64,000 bases of DNA from Flaccisagitta enflata (taxonomy: Eukaryota > Chaetognatha > Sagittoidea > Aphragmophora). The notes under the pieces were generated by a model. That model saw only the letters and a list, made by a program, of their open reading frames with translations. It was not told where the DNA came from and searched no databases. Below are positions 1 to 64,000 of the stretch, piece after piece; within the stretch, counting starts at the first letter, position 1; every line of letters starts with the position of its first letter. The stretch lies in the NCBI GenBank assembly GCA_965153355.1, contig OZ231127.1, positions 39,060,001-39,124,000 of the forward strand, written 5' to 3'. Position numbers and translations under genes: made by a program.

Positions 1-2136
1 GAATTTCTTAAAAGAATCTCTACCTTTTGGGACCCCCTTGGCCAACGTTCCCCCCTGATTTGCTGGGGCAAAATGATCATGCAAAAAATTTGGCAGCATG
101 GATCAAATTGGGATGACCCACTCCCTGACATTCTGTGGCCAGAAGTAGAATGTTTCAAAAAGGCGTGTTTGTTTGTTTTTGAGATTCCACGCTATGTTGG
201 CGGGCCCATTGTCTTGCACATCTTTGTTGATGCATCGGAGAAAGCTTCAGCAGCTGTTGCCTACATCATAACTGGTAAAGGCTCCTTCTTTCTCCTCTCA
301 AAAACCAAGGTCAAACCTCTCAAAGTCGTTAGCCTTCCTCGCATGGAATTGTTGGGTGCCTGCCTTGGCACAAAACTTCTCAATTTTGTCAAAGCGGAGG
401 TCTTCAAGTCCCATATTGAAACCTTCATGTGGTCTGACTCAACCATCACGTTAGGATGGATTGAATCTTCGTCTTCACGATACAAACCCTACGTTGGGAA
501 TCGAATCGCTGAAATTCAGCGCACTTCTGCCACCCACTCTGCAAAATGGATGTGGGTTCCTGGAGATCAAAATCCTGCTGATATCCCTTCTCGAGGGACT
601 TGGCCACTTCATGAGAAACAGGCCAAACTCTGGGGACACGGACCTGAGTTTTTACTGACTGGTGAATGGCCACCTCAACCAGAAATGGAAAAACCAGATC
701 TGGAAAAACGTTCAATTGCGATAAATGTCGCCCAAGTGACCCCTCCTGTCATTCAACTGGACCGCTACAGCTCATTTGAAAAAATGCTTCGCATCGTCAC
801 TATGGTGTGGCGTTTTGGGTGCCCTTTGGCGGGGAGGAATGAACCCCTGGCAATTCAGCGGAAAAGGGCACTCCAAAAAATCATCTCCATGGAACAAAAA
901 ATTTTCTTTGCAGAAGAATTTTCATGCCTTCAGCAAAATCAACCCATTCCACGCTCTTCTCGACTCATCAAACTAAATCCAGTTCTTGAAGATGGCATCA
1001 TCAAGATGCATGGGAGAGTAAACAAAAATCTGATCATTCTCCCTGACAAATCTCATCTCACTCGACTCATCATCAGAGATGCACACATTTCTAATCTTCA
1101 CGCAGGACCAAACCATACTCTGGCATACCTGCGTCAAAAATACTGGATTCTCAAAGGCATGACTGCTGTCAAAGCAGAAACAAAATCCTGCATGCAATGC
1201 AAGCGAATCAACAAGCCAATGTGTCAGCAAAAAATGGCAGACCTACCGGACTTCCGAAAAAATGCTTTGCCCCCGTTTTCTCATACGGGACTGGACTACG
1301 CTGGTCCTCTCTTCACAAAATCTCGGACAGATTCAACATCTCCAGCAGAGAAGCGATGGATTGCGCTCTTCACCTGCGGATCCACCCGAGGAATCCATCT
1401 TGAAATTGTTAACGACCTCTCAACTGATGAATTTCTGTCAGCATTCTCTCGTTTCACCAGCAGAAGAGGAAAACCTCTTCATTTGTACTCCGATAATGCA
1501 ACAACATTCAAAAAAGCCGCAAAGCATCTGCCTGACATCACCTGGCAATTTATCCCCCCTGCCGCTCCATGGTGGGGAGGGTTTTATGAAAGCCTTGTCA
1601 AGAGTGTCAAAACTCCTTTGAAAAAAGTGTTGGGACAGTGTCTTGTTTCTGACAAAGAACTTGACACAGTTATCACTCAAATTGAGGGCCAAATCAATTC
1701 TCGACCTTTGACCCCCCTTGTTGATGACCCCGAACAGGTACCCCTGACGCCAGCGGACATGCTTATCGGGAGGCCGCTTCAACAACCGCACGATCCATGG
1801 CCGGAAATTCCACCACCAAGGGCAGCCTTTTCAGCAAGGCAGAAGTATCTCCAAAGTCTCCACGAATCTTGGACCAAACGTTGGGTCCAAGAATACCTCC
1901 CTGCTCTTCAGCCACGGCCAAAGTGGCATAAAGAGTTCAAAGACATCACCCCTGGATCGATCGTTCTTCTCAAGAAAGAACAGGTCAAACGTCACCTGTG
2001 GCCTTTGGCGCGTGTCAAAGAATGCCACATGGGGCGTGACGGACACATCCGCTCTGTCACGCTCCGAGACAACAAAGGCAAAGAACTCAAACGTCCTATC
2101 CAGAATTTGGTCCTTCTGGAGGGAAACGAAGAATAA
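1..2136 (+). CDS. BEL/Pao retrotransposon Pol, C-terminal part (RNase H, integrase, DUF5641-like tail)
   Basis: The frame is open from base 1, so the window cuts the polyprotein; gag, protease and most of reverse transcriptase lie to the left. In order I see an RNase H-like stretch (HIFVDASEKASAA, RMELLGACLG, WSDSTITLGW), an HHCC zinc-binding integrase N-terminus (HISNLHAGPNH then CMQCKRI), the integrase core with its three acidic positions (HTGLDYAGPL, LYSDNATTF, WWGGFYESL), and a tail with TPADMLIGRPL and PGSIVLLKKEQVKRHLWPLARV-type sequence, which is typical of BEL/Pao elements. The product copies and inserts the element. About 711 codons remain without stop or frameshift, so the copy is young or recently active. 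It probably sits in an intron of the minus-strand gene ending at 4144. BEL/Pao assignment rests on domain order and the tail motif. Confidence 0.93.
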   Translation, partial: EFLKRISTFWDPLGQRSPLICWGKMIMQKIWQHGSNWDDPLPDILWPEVECFKKACLFVFEIPRYVGGPIVLHIFVDASEKASAAVAYIITGKGSFFLLSKTKVKPLKVVSLPRMELLGACLGTKLLNFVKAEVFKSHIETFMWSDSTITLGWIESSSSRYKPYVGNRIAEIQRTSATHSAKWMWVPGDQNPADIPSRGTWPLHEKQAKLWGHGPEFLLTGEWPPQPEMEKPDLEKRSIAINVAQVTPPVIQLDRYSSFEKMLRIVTMVWRFGCPLAGRNEPLAIQRKRALQKIISMEQKIFFAEEFSCLQQNQPIPRSSRLIKLNPVLEDGIIKMHGRVNKNLIILPDKSHLTRLIIRDAHISNLHAGPNHTLAYLRQKYWILKGMTAVKAETKSCMQCKRINKPMCQQKMADLPDFRKNALPPFSHTGLDYAGPLFTKSRTDSTSPAEKRWIALFTCGSTRGIHLEIVNDLSTDEFLSAFSRFTSRRGKPLHLYSDNATTFKKAAKHLPDITWQFIPPAAPWWGGFYESLVKSVKTPLKKVLGQCLVSDKELDTVITQIEGQINSRPLTPLVDDPEQVPLTPADMLIGRPLQQPHDPWPEIPPPRAAFSARQKYLQSLHESWTKRWVQEYLPALQPRPKWHKEFKDITPGSIVLLKKEQVKRHLWPLARVKECHMGRDGHIRSVTLRDNKGKELKRPIQNLVLLEGNEE

Positions 2137-3391
2137 AGACACTCTCAAGCCTCTCCTGCGTTAATCAATCTTTTCAGCTTTACTGAAGCAGCAATGAGGC
2201 AAGTTTATCCTGTCGAGTTTAGCTAGAAAGATTGTTGGAGAGGTTGAGATCTATCAATGCGCAATTGTCAACATCAACATCAACATTATTCTCATGGACG
2301 GCTTCTTGACTCCATCAGCTGCTATCATAACCTGAAACAATTTGACAATGACAATGACAACAACAAGACAATGAAAATAAAACTGGAAGTACTTATGAAG
2401 AAAACAAGAATTTGGTCAGTAGAACATCAATGGCGAAGGACTAAAGATTCCACTCATTTTCGCTCGTTACATTCTTAACATTGTGTAAACTGTGTTATTT
2501 ATGTAATCCCTAATTTGATTGATTTAAATTCTATATTTGGTTTTGATTTCTGTATTGACTGTATAAGATTTGTTGTTGTCCCATCATCTCCCAGGCTCTG
2601 GGATCAGGGCGGAGGTCTTGCATCCTAGACAGGAGATCCCTTTCCCAACTTTTATGTTGATATTGAATTTGAAGCAGCCATAGCCAATCCTTTCTAAAAA
2701 ATTTACATTTTCAAAACCTATTGTGATCCAAACCATGAGAAATGATTTCTGCCTTCAACAAAAATCCCAAACTCATTCTCCCAGGCTCTGGGATCAGGGC
2801 GGAGGTCCTGCATCCTAGACAGGAGACCCCTCCCCCTTGCAACCAACTAAAAAATTTCTAGCAAGATCCTTTCTTGTAGAGTTTGGACAATTCACAACTT
2901 TCAAAATGGAGAAAACCCCAAAGTGGGGTTTTGGCGGGCAGTATTAAAAATGGAATTATGAATTTGACCATTTTTATGTTCTATCTTTCTGTCTCTGTCT
3001 ATCTTTTTCTATCCTCTCAAATATCCTATAAATTTCCAGACAGAGCAGGCGCCGACTTCTACGTCTTAACCAAAACAATGATTTCTTGAGAAATGAGACT
3101 TTGTAACTTTTGATTTACAATTAAGTTCCGGTAAAAAGTAGAAGCCTATTGGCCAAAACTATTGCATTACTGTTTTATGATTGGATATCATTTTTCTCTG
3201 CATAAAATATGCCTAGCCAGAAGGAAGTCTTTTCCTTCCATTCATTCACGTTTCACCATCCAATTCGTGCGCACCGGTCTTCTTCTAATTCTGCAATAAA
3301 CTGTAAATATTAATTGGAAACTTAAATCTTGTTCATCTGCCTTTATCATATTTCAAAGGGTTGGCGAATTGTAAGACCAACTCTCAACTTC
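2137..3391 (+). mobile_element. 3' untranslated region and probable 3' LTR of the BEL/Pao element
   Basis: No coding exon is visible here. A plausible LTR runs from TGTAGAGTTTGG near 2876 to about 3391 (ending ACCAACTCTCA), with an AATAAA signal near 3295. The matching 5' LTR is outside the window, so both ends are inferred. Upstream of it lie two copies of a ~55-bp motif, listed separately. Confidence 0.4.
2587..2834 (+). repeat. Two copies of a ~55-bp hairpin-bearing motif, 189 bp apart
   Basis: The segment starting CTCCCAGGCTCTGGGATC near 2587 recurs near 2776 with only a few changes. Each copy contains the palindrome CCCAGGCTCTGGG followed by a purine-rich stretch. Position between pol and the probable LTR suggests a role in the element's 3' end (for example a polypurine region), but this is inference. 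Confidence 0.7.
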
Positions 3392-3479
3392 ACTGAGATA
3401 ATTTAGATCATCAAATATCAGCAGATAGCTCGCGTTCATATTATCTCTACCCATTCAGATCTAGCTCAATTTTTATTGG

Positions 3480-3670
3480 CTTCCCTTTCCTTTGTCCATC
3501 ACTTTTTCATCTTTCACTTTTCTCTTTTCTTTCTTTCTTCTCTTCTTTCTCTCTTCTTTTCTTTCTTTCTTTCTTTTCTTTCTCTCTCTCTCTCTCTCTC
3601 TCTTCTCTTCTCTCGCTTTCTTCTTTTTTCCTTCTTTCCTCTTTTCTTTCTTGCTTTCTTTCTTCCTTTT
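3480..3670 (+). repeat. Pyrimidine (CTTT/CT) microsatellite
   Basis: Imperfect TTTC and CT runs. The apparent open frames on both strands are simple-sequence artefacts. Confidence 0.9.
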
Positions 3671-3726
3671 AAGCCCTCTCTGGCCTGTGATGAGTTTTTT
3701 GAGGCCTAGAATTTGGCCTCTTAAGC

Positions 3727-3829
3727 CCTTTGGGGCCGCTGCCCTGAACTCACTCCACTTTTTCAGCTGATCACCCCAAGCAGGGCATTGGGTACCGCTG
3801 ACCATGTGCAATCCTTGGATGACTTGTTT
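3727..3829 (+). mobile_element. RB repeat family, 3' end only
   Basis: Shares the run GGGGCCGCTGCCCT, then AAGCAGGGCATTGGGTACCG, CTGACCATGTGC and ATCCTTGG with the copies at 17549-18088, 61836-62575 and 63213-63505. The 5' part and internal array are missing. Confidence 0.7.
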
Positions 3830-3897
<68 letters not shown>

Positions 3898-3899
3898 TT

Positions 3900-3953
<54 letters not shown>

Positions 3954-4016
3954 TCATTCTTTCTTTCTTTCTTTCTTTCTTTCTTTTTTTTTTTCTTTTT
4001 TTTTTCTCCCTTTTTT
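3827..4016 (+). repeat. (CTTT)n microsatellite
   Basis: Nearly pure CTTT array of about 40 units followed by T-runs; it starts where the RB 3' end stops, so the element tail may have seeded it. Confidence 0.95.
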
Positions 4017-4143
4017 CGTTTCATCTTTCGTGATCTTTGATTTCTTTCCTTCTCTCTTATTTCTCCTAATTGACCTAATTCTTTCTATACATACAATGGG
4101 GGAGCGGGAACCGCTGACCACATGACGCTTTAGCCTTTCTCAC

Positions 4144-14983
<10,840 letters not shown>

Positions 14984-15809
14984 AGTTTTCTCGACGCCGC
15001 CGCGATTCGGCGTCGTTCCCGGTGTCGTCCGTCGAACTGCTCGTCCGTCCGTCGACGAGCCTTTGGTTGATGCCGGCGCGCCTCGGCTGTTGAACGGATT
15101 TCCGGTCGGTTTGTTGAGGCGTCTTTTTCTTCGTCCAAACACCGTTGTGGTTTAATTGGAGATCTTCGTTGTCGTCGCCCCAAGGGTGATGACGATGAAG
15201 ATCGCCGGGACGCGAGTTCGACGACAGTTTGAAGCTTATCGTTCGTTGATCTATCGATGGAAAAAAAATATTTTACGCTTTCTGAAAGGTGGAACAGAAT
15301 GGGATTGCCAGTAAGAGCGAAAATATATTAGATACAGGTTTGAAATTGCTACGCAATAGGCAGTCATCGACTTGTCTTTGTCATCATCATCGTCATCGTC
15401 ATCGTCGGCCGAATGAGAGTGAATTCCGTGTTTGCGGAACCGAACGTGCAAAAATTCGATCGCGTGCGCCTGAGGAGGAATCTGCGCGTTGTGGTCTTGT
15501 GGATCGATATTTGCTACCAACGGTTGGTAGCAGTCAGTTGATCGACTGTTGCACAAAACTAGAGTGTGATAGACTAATAATCAGAACATCAGAACATCAA
15601 ATTGAAACTGACAGTCCCTTTTTGAGGGGGGTGGAGAGAGGGGGAGCGCGAGTCGATTGAAAAACTTGGTAACTGAGACAATAAAAAATGCTACGTTATG
15701 TATTAATGAACAACTTTAAAAAACAAAATCAAAGGATGACAGCCGTGGTAATTCTCATCGGTGTTTAATCTGGATCCTCATTTGAGATCGCAGTTATACC
15801 GGGGAAGAC

Positions 15810-15890
15810 CACACAAGGCCGGATACATACTATCTGAAGGCCCCTGCCCACCCTTCACCAACGATATTTTAACCTGGCGTTACTTGTTTG
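15810..15890 (+). mobile_element. HP element fragment, rearranged
   Basis: ACAAGGCCGGATACA, a 3' end in minus orientation, is followed within 20 bp by CCCCTGCCCACCC and a plus-orientation 3' end with hairpin GTTACTTGTT. The two end types lie back to back without the middle. Confidence 0.5.
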
Positions 15891-15957
15891 ATCAATCAAT
15901 TAGTGTAAGGACCCATATTTCGACGCATATCTGAGGAAATGGCAAAAAAAAGATATG

Positions 15958-16118
15958 AACAAGGCCGGATACACGGCCAATACCAGTTGCGGACGGGTGG
16001 GCAGGGGCGGGGCGGGGCGGGTTTTCCCTATTTTCAACTCGATGACCCCCGACGGACCAACGGACCAACGGACAGACGGACAAAGCTTCTTACAGAGTTG
16101 TGTGTCCGCAACTAAAAA
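15958..16118 (-). mobile_element. HP element, complete copy, inverted
   Basis: Starts AACAAGGCCGGATACACGGC, then GTTGCGGACGGGTGGGCAG, a GGACCAACGGACC tract, and ends with GTTGTG-TGTC-CGCAAC then TAAAAA. The G-T wobble keeps the stem paired. Confidence 0.8.
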
Positions 16119-16222
16119 TAGTGGTTTAGAAAGGTGCTATTAGCGCAGAAAACACAATCTCAGTCTCCCGGGTGACAACGTGCGCCTCAGATATTCGGTT
16201 TCCACAGACGCACGTAATCTAT

Positions 16223-16501
<279 letters not shown>

Positions 16502-17022
16502 CTATGGCAGATTGAAATAAGAGATACGATAGATAGATAGACTGATAGGTACAGAATGACAGAAAGACATCCTCACACATGAAAGAATAGTTCGTCGAAC
16601 TGGTATCTGGATGGAAAAATTATGAAATGCGAAACGGCGCTCGCAACGTAAAACGCCAATATTTCTTAGCGGCAGTGGCAATGCAAATAGGATTTAGATC
16701 GATACGAAAAGAGGAAAATATATTGTATTGTCGCGCGTTATTTTGCATGTATTCGTGTGTGAGTTTGAAAAATGTGTCTGCATGTGAGCATGCGGTAAGG
16801 TTGAGATCTGAACCAAGAAGTAAGATATATGTTGCATAACTTTTGACCAGTCTTGTGATAATTTCTGAAGTCTTTCTGAAGCGGGAATATTTTTTAAGAG
16901 GTTTAAAGGATAGTTGTGATGGGCCCGGATTAAACACCAGTTAGACTTAGAGCTCCAAAGGCTCCTGTCCTTATTTTAGATGTTGTTGAGTAGTAATGTT
17001 GTCCAACTTTCATACACCGTGA

Positions 17023-17026
<4 letters not shown>

Positions 17027-17113
<87 letters not shown>
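17027..17113 (+). repeat. (CT)n array upstream of the PLC-type exon
   Basis: 43 CT units ending about 80 bp before the 17194 splice acceptor; CA and C-rich sequence lies in between. Confidence 0.93.
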
Positions 17114-17115
<2 letters not shown>

Positions 17116-17193
17116 ACACACACACACACACAAACATGTTAACTGACAATCTCTCCACACCCACACCCCCTCCTCCTCCTCCACAATCCGCAG

Positions 17194-19155
17194 GCGTCTC
17201 AGCTCAGCGGGTCCAGTCGGGTCTACACCGAATGTGCTAAAAGGATATCAACGGTTTTTCTTTTTGCAACCCGATTTGCAAAATATATTCTACGCTGAAA
17301 CCGAAGAAAAGAAGAAGAAAGGCAAAATTTCCCGCGCACTCGACGTATCAGAAATCAAAGAAGTGAGGCTAAAAGCAACAAATTCTTCCTTTCCCGTTTA
17401 GAAAAAGCATGGAAACAAACAAGGAACATGGAAGGGGGGGGGGGAGGTCGAATACTCAATGACGTATTCTAACATAGGACCTAAGGCTAAGCTAGTTTGG
17501 GGTCAAATCAGAGACAACCGTTACTAAGCAGCGAATTAAACGAAACCATTTTTTTCTTTTTGGGGCGCGGCCCTGTAGGACACAGGGGTGAATTTCCAAA
17601 TGTCCGTCTGACCGTCCCTCCGTCTGTCCATACTTCCCCCCACTGGCCATTAAGGGCCTCAAATCATCACTCTCAAGCCTAATTTTGGCCCTCTAAGCCC
17701 TCAAATTAGCCCTTCGAGTCCTCAGAGCTCAGATACCTAAATAGCTCTCCAGACCTCATATCTGCCCACCAGACCTTAAATCAGCCCTCCAGGCCTCAGA
17801 TCAGTCCTTCAGGCCTCAAATCTGCCCTTTAGGCCTCAAGCCTGCCCCCAAGACCTCAAATCTACTCTTCAGGCCTGAAATATACCCTCCAGACCTCAAA
17901 TCCGCCTTCAATAACCTCAATCAGTCTTCTTAAGCCTTATATATTCCCCCTCAGGACGTCAGGAAATTCAGCCCTGTGCCCTGCAGGACATTGGCCCTTT
18001 TGAGTTACTGCCCCGCTCTCACTCCGTCATTTCACTTGATCACTCCAAGCAAGGCATCGGGTACCATGACCTTGTGCTATCCTTGTAAGTTTTTTTTTTT
18101 TTTTTTGTTTTTTTTTTTTTGTGGAATGGATAGGGGGCGGAGGTAGGAAAGGGAATGAACGTTGCTAACTCCAAAAGTTAGCTTGAATACTCAATTTTCC
18201 TCCCTTCCCCCTCCCAGGTTCGAAAAGGTAAAACACATTCCTCACTCTTCAAGCATGAATGCGGGCTGTCGGACGAGAAAAACAATCAAAATAGCAACAA
18301 CAGCAAGATAAATAACAACAACACCAGTAGTAGTAACGCCAACATAGCTTCCCTCGGGGAAACGAAGAGTTTGAGTGACATACCGAGTCCGGCGACGGCG
18401 ACCTCTCCAACCAGCCGAAGTCTCAAGAAATTCTTCCCGGACAAAAGAGAACGAAGATCTTCCTCTTTGTCGCCGAAGAAAAATGGCGCTGCAAATGGTA
18501 GCAAAGGAGGAGGAAGAGCAGAAGGAGGAGGAGAAAGAGGAGAAAAATATCGTGAGGATGAAGCGGCGTCGAACGGCTCCATCGTAAGCGCGGCGACGAC
18601 GCCGGCTCACTCGGTTTTGACGTCGGCTCATTCGCTTGCCTCCTTTGCCACTCAACCACCTCCTATGACTTCGCCGCCGCCGCCCCCGACTTCTCCAAAC
18701 GATGACGTCGCCGATAACGCTCTGAGCAGCGTCGGAAGCGTAAGAGGCATCGGTAGTGTGGGCAGCATAGGAGGCATCGGCAGCATGGGCAGCGTCGGAA
18801 GCGTAAGCGGCAGCGCTGGCAGCCGAGTGAACGGCGTCAGCGGCGTCGTTGGAGTCGGCAGACAGCTCAGCGGCGGCAGCGATTATTCAACGGGAGCGGT
18901 AACTGCATCGCCACCACCGAGTCCGAGTCCTCATTCCGTCGCGTTTCGCGGCGCCGCGTCTTCGACATCAACATCTCCAATGGCGGCAGTGACGTCGCGT
19001 TGTCAGCATCTAAGTCACGATTTCGACGAATCCCGTTGCTTCTCGATCATCTTCGGCTGCTACGGGTCCTTGGCCTCTTTGGATCTCGTGGCACCGACGG
19101 AAAGCGACAGAGACGCTTGGGTCAAAGGACTCGTCAATCTCATGAAATTCTTCAG
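17194..19155 (+). CDS. Phospholipase C-type PH domain, two exons (17194-17362, 18218-19155)
   Basis: Exon one (acceptor CCGCAG) encodes a PH-domain start, with YQRFFFLQPDLQNIFYAE then KGKISRALDVSEIKE. Exon two continues in phase with VRKGKTHSSLFK. IKE-VR-GKT is the pattern at this point in PLC PH domains, which bind phosphoinositide headgroups at membranes. Exon two ends with the last PH strand and helix, SRCFSIIFGCYGSLASLDLV then WVKGLVNLM, close to PLC-delta/eta/PLC-like proteins. Between the halves is an insert of about 220 residues rich in Ser, Gly, Pro and Asn (GSVGSI-like repeats, PPPPP). The first exon and any EF-hand, X, Y or C2 exons are not visible. Translation past the AG/GTAATC donor hits a stop at once (19157-19159), so a short PH-only product is possible. 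Family is fairly clear; gene completeness is not. Confidence 0.75.
17549..18088 (+). mobile_element. RB repeat family, complete copy
   Basis: Starts TTTTTGGGGCGCGGCCCTG with the small palindrome CCTGTAGGACACAGG. It continues with a degenerate ~20-bp array of CCTCAAATCAGCCCTCCAGG type, and ends AAGCAAGGCATCGGGTACC, ATGACCTTGTGC, ATCCTTG. It occupies most of the intron between the two PH exons. Confidence 0.75.
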
Positions 19156-19159
19156 GTAA

Positions 19160-20540
19160 TCATGTAACATTTCATGTATAATATCAAAAAATATTTCATT
19201 ATATTCTATCAACTTATAATCACCTAGAATATTTGTTTCACATAGATATGTCGGGTGCCCCCGCCCTTCATTAGTCTGTCTGTCAGTCCTTCTCATTTCG
19301 CATTTCCGTTCGGGTGAAGTGACGAAAACTGTTTCACTTTTTAGTCGCGTGCTACGCGACTACACCCTTTGTCGGTCAGGTAATCCGGCCATCACACTGG
19401 TTTTTTTTTTTTTTTTGGTCTTTTCCCTGCTCTTGCCCAAATGATCCCATTTGACCTCAAATCTGATGGCCATGCCTTTAATTCATTCCTTCTCTAGATC
19501 CCTGTCATTCCAGAGAAAGCAGCAAAAGGAATGATGGTACGGATATCCTAATCAATCGCTGTATTAGAAGATTGATGAGAAAAAAATAACAACAGTTTAG
19601 CTACGGCTTGAGCCTCATATCGTCTGTCAAATAACAACATTGAGCCTCAGAAAAAAATAACCCGTTGTTACTCAGCCAAGTGCGTGTACATGTAAAAGGT
19701 TTTTGATTTTTTCCGGTGGGCCATATCCGCCATAACTATAGGAGAAAGCGGAGGGGTAAAAAGGGGCTGAGTACAGTAAGATTCACATTTGCCTTTACTG
19801 ATTAGTGATTAAGCTCAGCATCACTAATACTAAGCTTAATCAGCATCCTTTTCATACTAACTTTGCCTACTCTTCCTTTTTTTCTAAAACTGCCTTTTGT
19901 CTTGTCTCAGCGGCAAGACATAAAGACTCAAGTCAGGCTCCGGGAGATGGCATTCGAGTTCAGTGTCTAGTGATAACTGTGAGACAGTAGTAATAGCCAG
20001 ATTAGCAAGACAATTAGAAAAAAAATTAAAATATTTTTTAACTGTTTAAAAAATCTTATATGATTATTTTTAAAAAAATGTATAGAATATTTAGGTTTTT
20101 TTTATTCATTTTTGAAAAAAATTAAATTTAATATTTAAATAAATATATATAAGATAAAATATTTAATAAAATAAAAATAAAATTTTATTTTTTTATTTTT
20201 TTTTAATTATTATTTCTAATTATTTATTTGTTTTGTATTTGTATTTTTTTATTATTAAATTATAATCTCATTGATTTAAATTTTTAAATATTTTCATATA
20301 TTCATTTTTAATTATATTTTTTGATATTAATCTATGAATATTTTTGTATTGAAATAATTAGGTTTTATCTTCATGTCTAAATTTTAGCTACTCTAGGAGA
20401 ATTTTAGGGTTTTTGTTACACAAAGAGTTGGCAGTAAGGTCAAGAGGGATAGGCCGCTGTCCCCTATATATCGTATTTTTTACAATAAAATTAATTACCA
20501 TCGTCAATATATCCGTCGAGGACGCGCGGTGCGGTCGGAG
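19160..20540. other. Stretch without supported exons; HP fragment and extreme AT-rich block
   Basis: 19340-19400 holds an HP 5' end (GTCGCG-TGCTA-CGCGAC) with no 3' end. About 19990-20370 is almost purely A/T. I searched for continuation exons of the PLC-type gene and found none. Confidence 0.6.
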
Positions 20541-20546
20541 CAAGCG

Positions 20547-20598
20547 GTGAGTACATTTGTCCACCACAATCTCTCGTTATACAAACCTTGTGTTTTAG
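20547..20598 (+). other. Possible 52-nt intron in the 5' UTR of the LRAT-family gene
   Basis: AAGCG/GTGAGTACA is a strong donor, and a pyrimidine-rich stretch ends in TTTTAG at 20598. No coding is implied. Promoter position is not resolved; a TATATA-like run lies near 20463. Confidence 0.35.
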
Positions 20599-20778
20599 GT
20601 AAAATTTTGCCGAATTTTGTCAGGTGTTCTCAAGCGGTCGGCGGAGTTCCGCGGCGTTTATCATTAGAAGGATGAGGTGCCGGGTCGTGACCCATACACG
20701 CCGCAACGCCATTAAAGCCTCATAAACGTACAGGGCCTCATCGTTTCTCAAGGCGGTCCCAAATCGCGTGCGTGAGCC

Positions 20779-25440
<4,662 letters not shown>

Positions 25441-25846
25441 CTCCTGGGCTGTGCGCTGGCTTTGAGTTTCATGCATTTCTAGTCTTGAGTTTATGAAATT
25501 TTTTTTTTTTAAGTCATCGCCTATCTAGCGATGATCGTTTTTTTTTTGTGTCGGCGATTACGTAGATAATTACGTAATTATTGCAATTGTACTTTATGAT
25601 TTTTGACGGATCCCTTTTTCGAATTATCGCATATCACGCCGTTGTTGGAGATAGCTGGGCCTATCTCAATCGTATAACTTACGTATATATGCTTCCTCCT
25701 AGAACAGATTAGTAACCTTAGAGGCTAAACAATTAGAACAGAAAAAAAAACTGCTTGATGATGCAATTGGCATCGTGGACTGGTATGACTATTGTTCTGG
25801 CCGTTCATTGAACGCGCTTACATTAAAAAGACAGAAAAGATAAACG

Positions 25847-63991
<38,145 letters not shown>

Positions 63992-64000
63992 GTAAGTGGA

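Noticed and set aside
15251-15660. Overlapping frames on both strands, one with an Asp run
   Set aside because: No matching splice signals or recognisable domain; the Asp run is a GAC/GAT microsatellite.

Overview
This is animal nuclear DNA: genes are split into many exons with GT-AG introns, the standard code reads through, and transposons and very long microsatellites fill introns and intergenic space. Protein content (a BEL/Pao retrotransposon, an LRAT-domain enzyme, DENND4/Crag, a chymotrypsin-like protease) points to an invertebrate bilaterian. I cannot name the phylum from sequence alone.

Layout. 1-2136 (+) is the 3' part of a BEL/Pao pol, followed by its probable 3' LTR. 4144-14983 (-) holds six phase-consistent exons of a secreted or membrane protein I do not recognise; it probably continues left of the window. 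17194-19155 (+) holds two exons of a phospholipase-C-type PH domain with no visible catalytic exons. 20779-25440 (+) is a complete four-exon LRAT-family gene. 25847-63991 (+) is a DENND4 (Crag) homologue with 31 exons whose phases all agree; only its last part lies beyond the right edge. A complete chymotrypsin-like gene (58043-59564, -) is nested in a DENND4 intron.

Mobile DNA. DENND4 intron 5 carries a very young, gag-only LTR retrotransposon (30181-39154, - sense) with near-identical LTRs, a TGTA target duplication, a primer-binding-site candidate, a polypurine tract and a 71-bp satellite in its leader. Two non-autonomous hAT-type elements with perfect 8-bp target duplications lie at 4415-5343 and 44848-45686. 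There are two foldback elements (5669-6437 and 52623-53994).

The most unusual signal is a family of short dispersed elements, called HP here, with about a dozen copies. Each begins with a hairpin, has a variable GGTC/GTCC tract, repeats the hairpin arm in inverted form near the other end, and finishes with a second hairpin followed by TTGTT. The stem sequences differ between copies but stay complementary. A second family, called RB here, has conserved ends around a degenerate ~20-bp tandem array.

The genes do not form one pathway. LRAT-family enzymes and PLC-type PH domains act at lipid membranes and DENND4 proteins are Rab10-directed exchange factors, but linkage here is just gene order. 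Most of the 64 kb is intron or repeat; the long low-complexity reading frames are microsatellites read as codons and are not annotated as genes.
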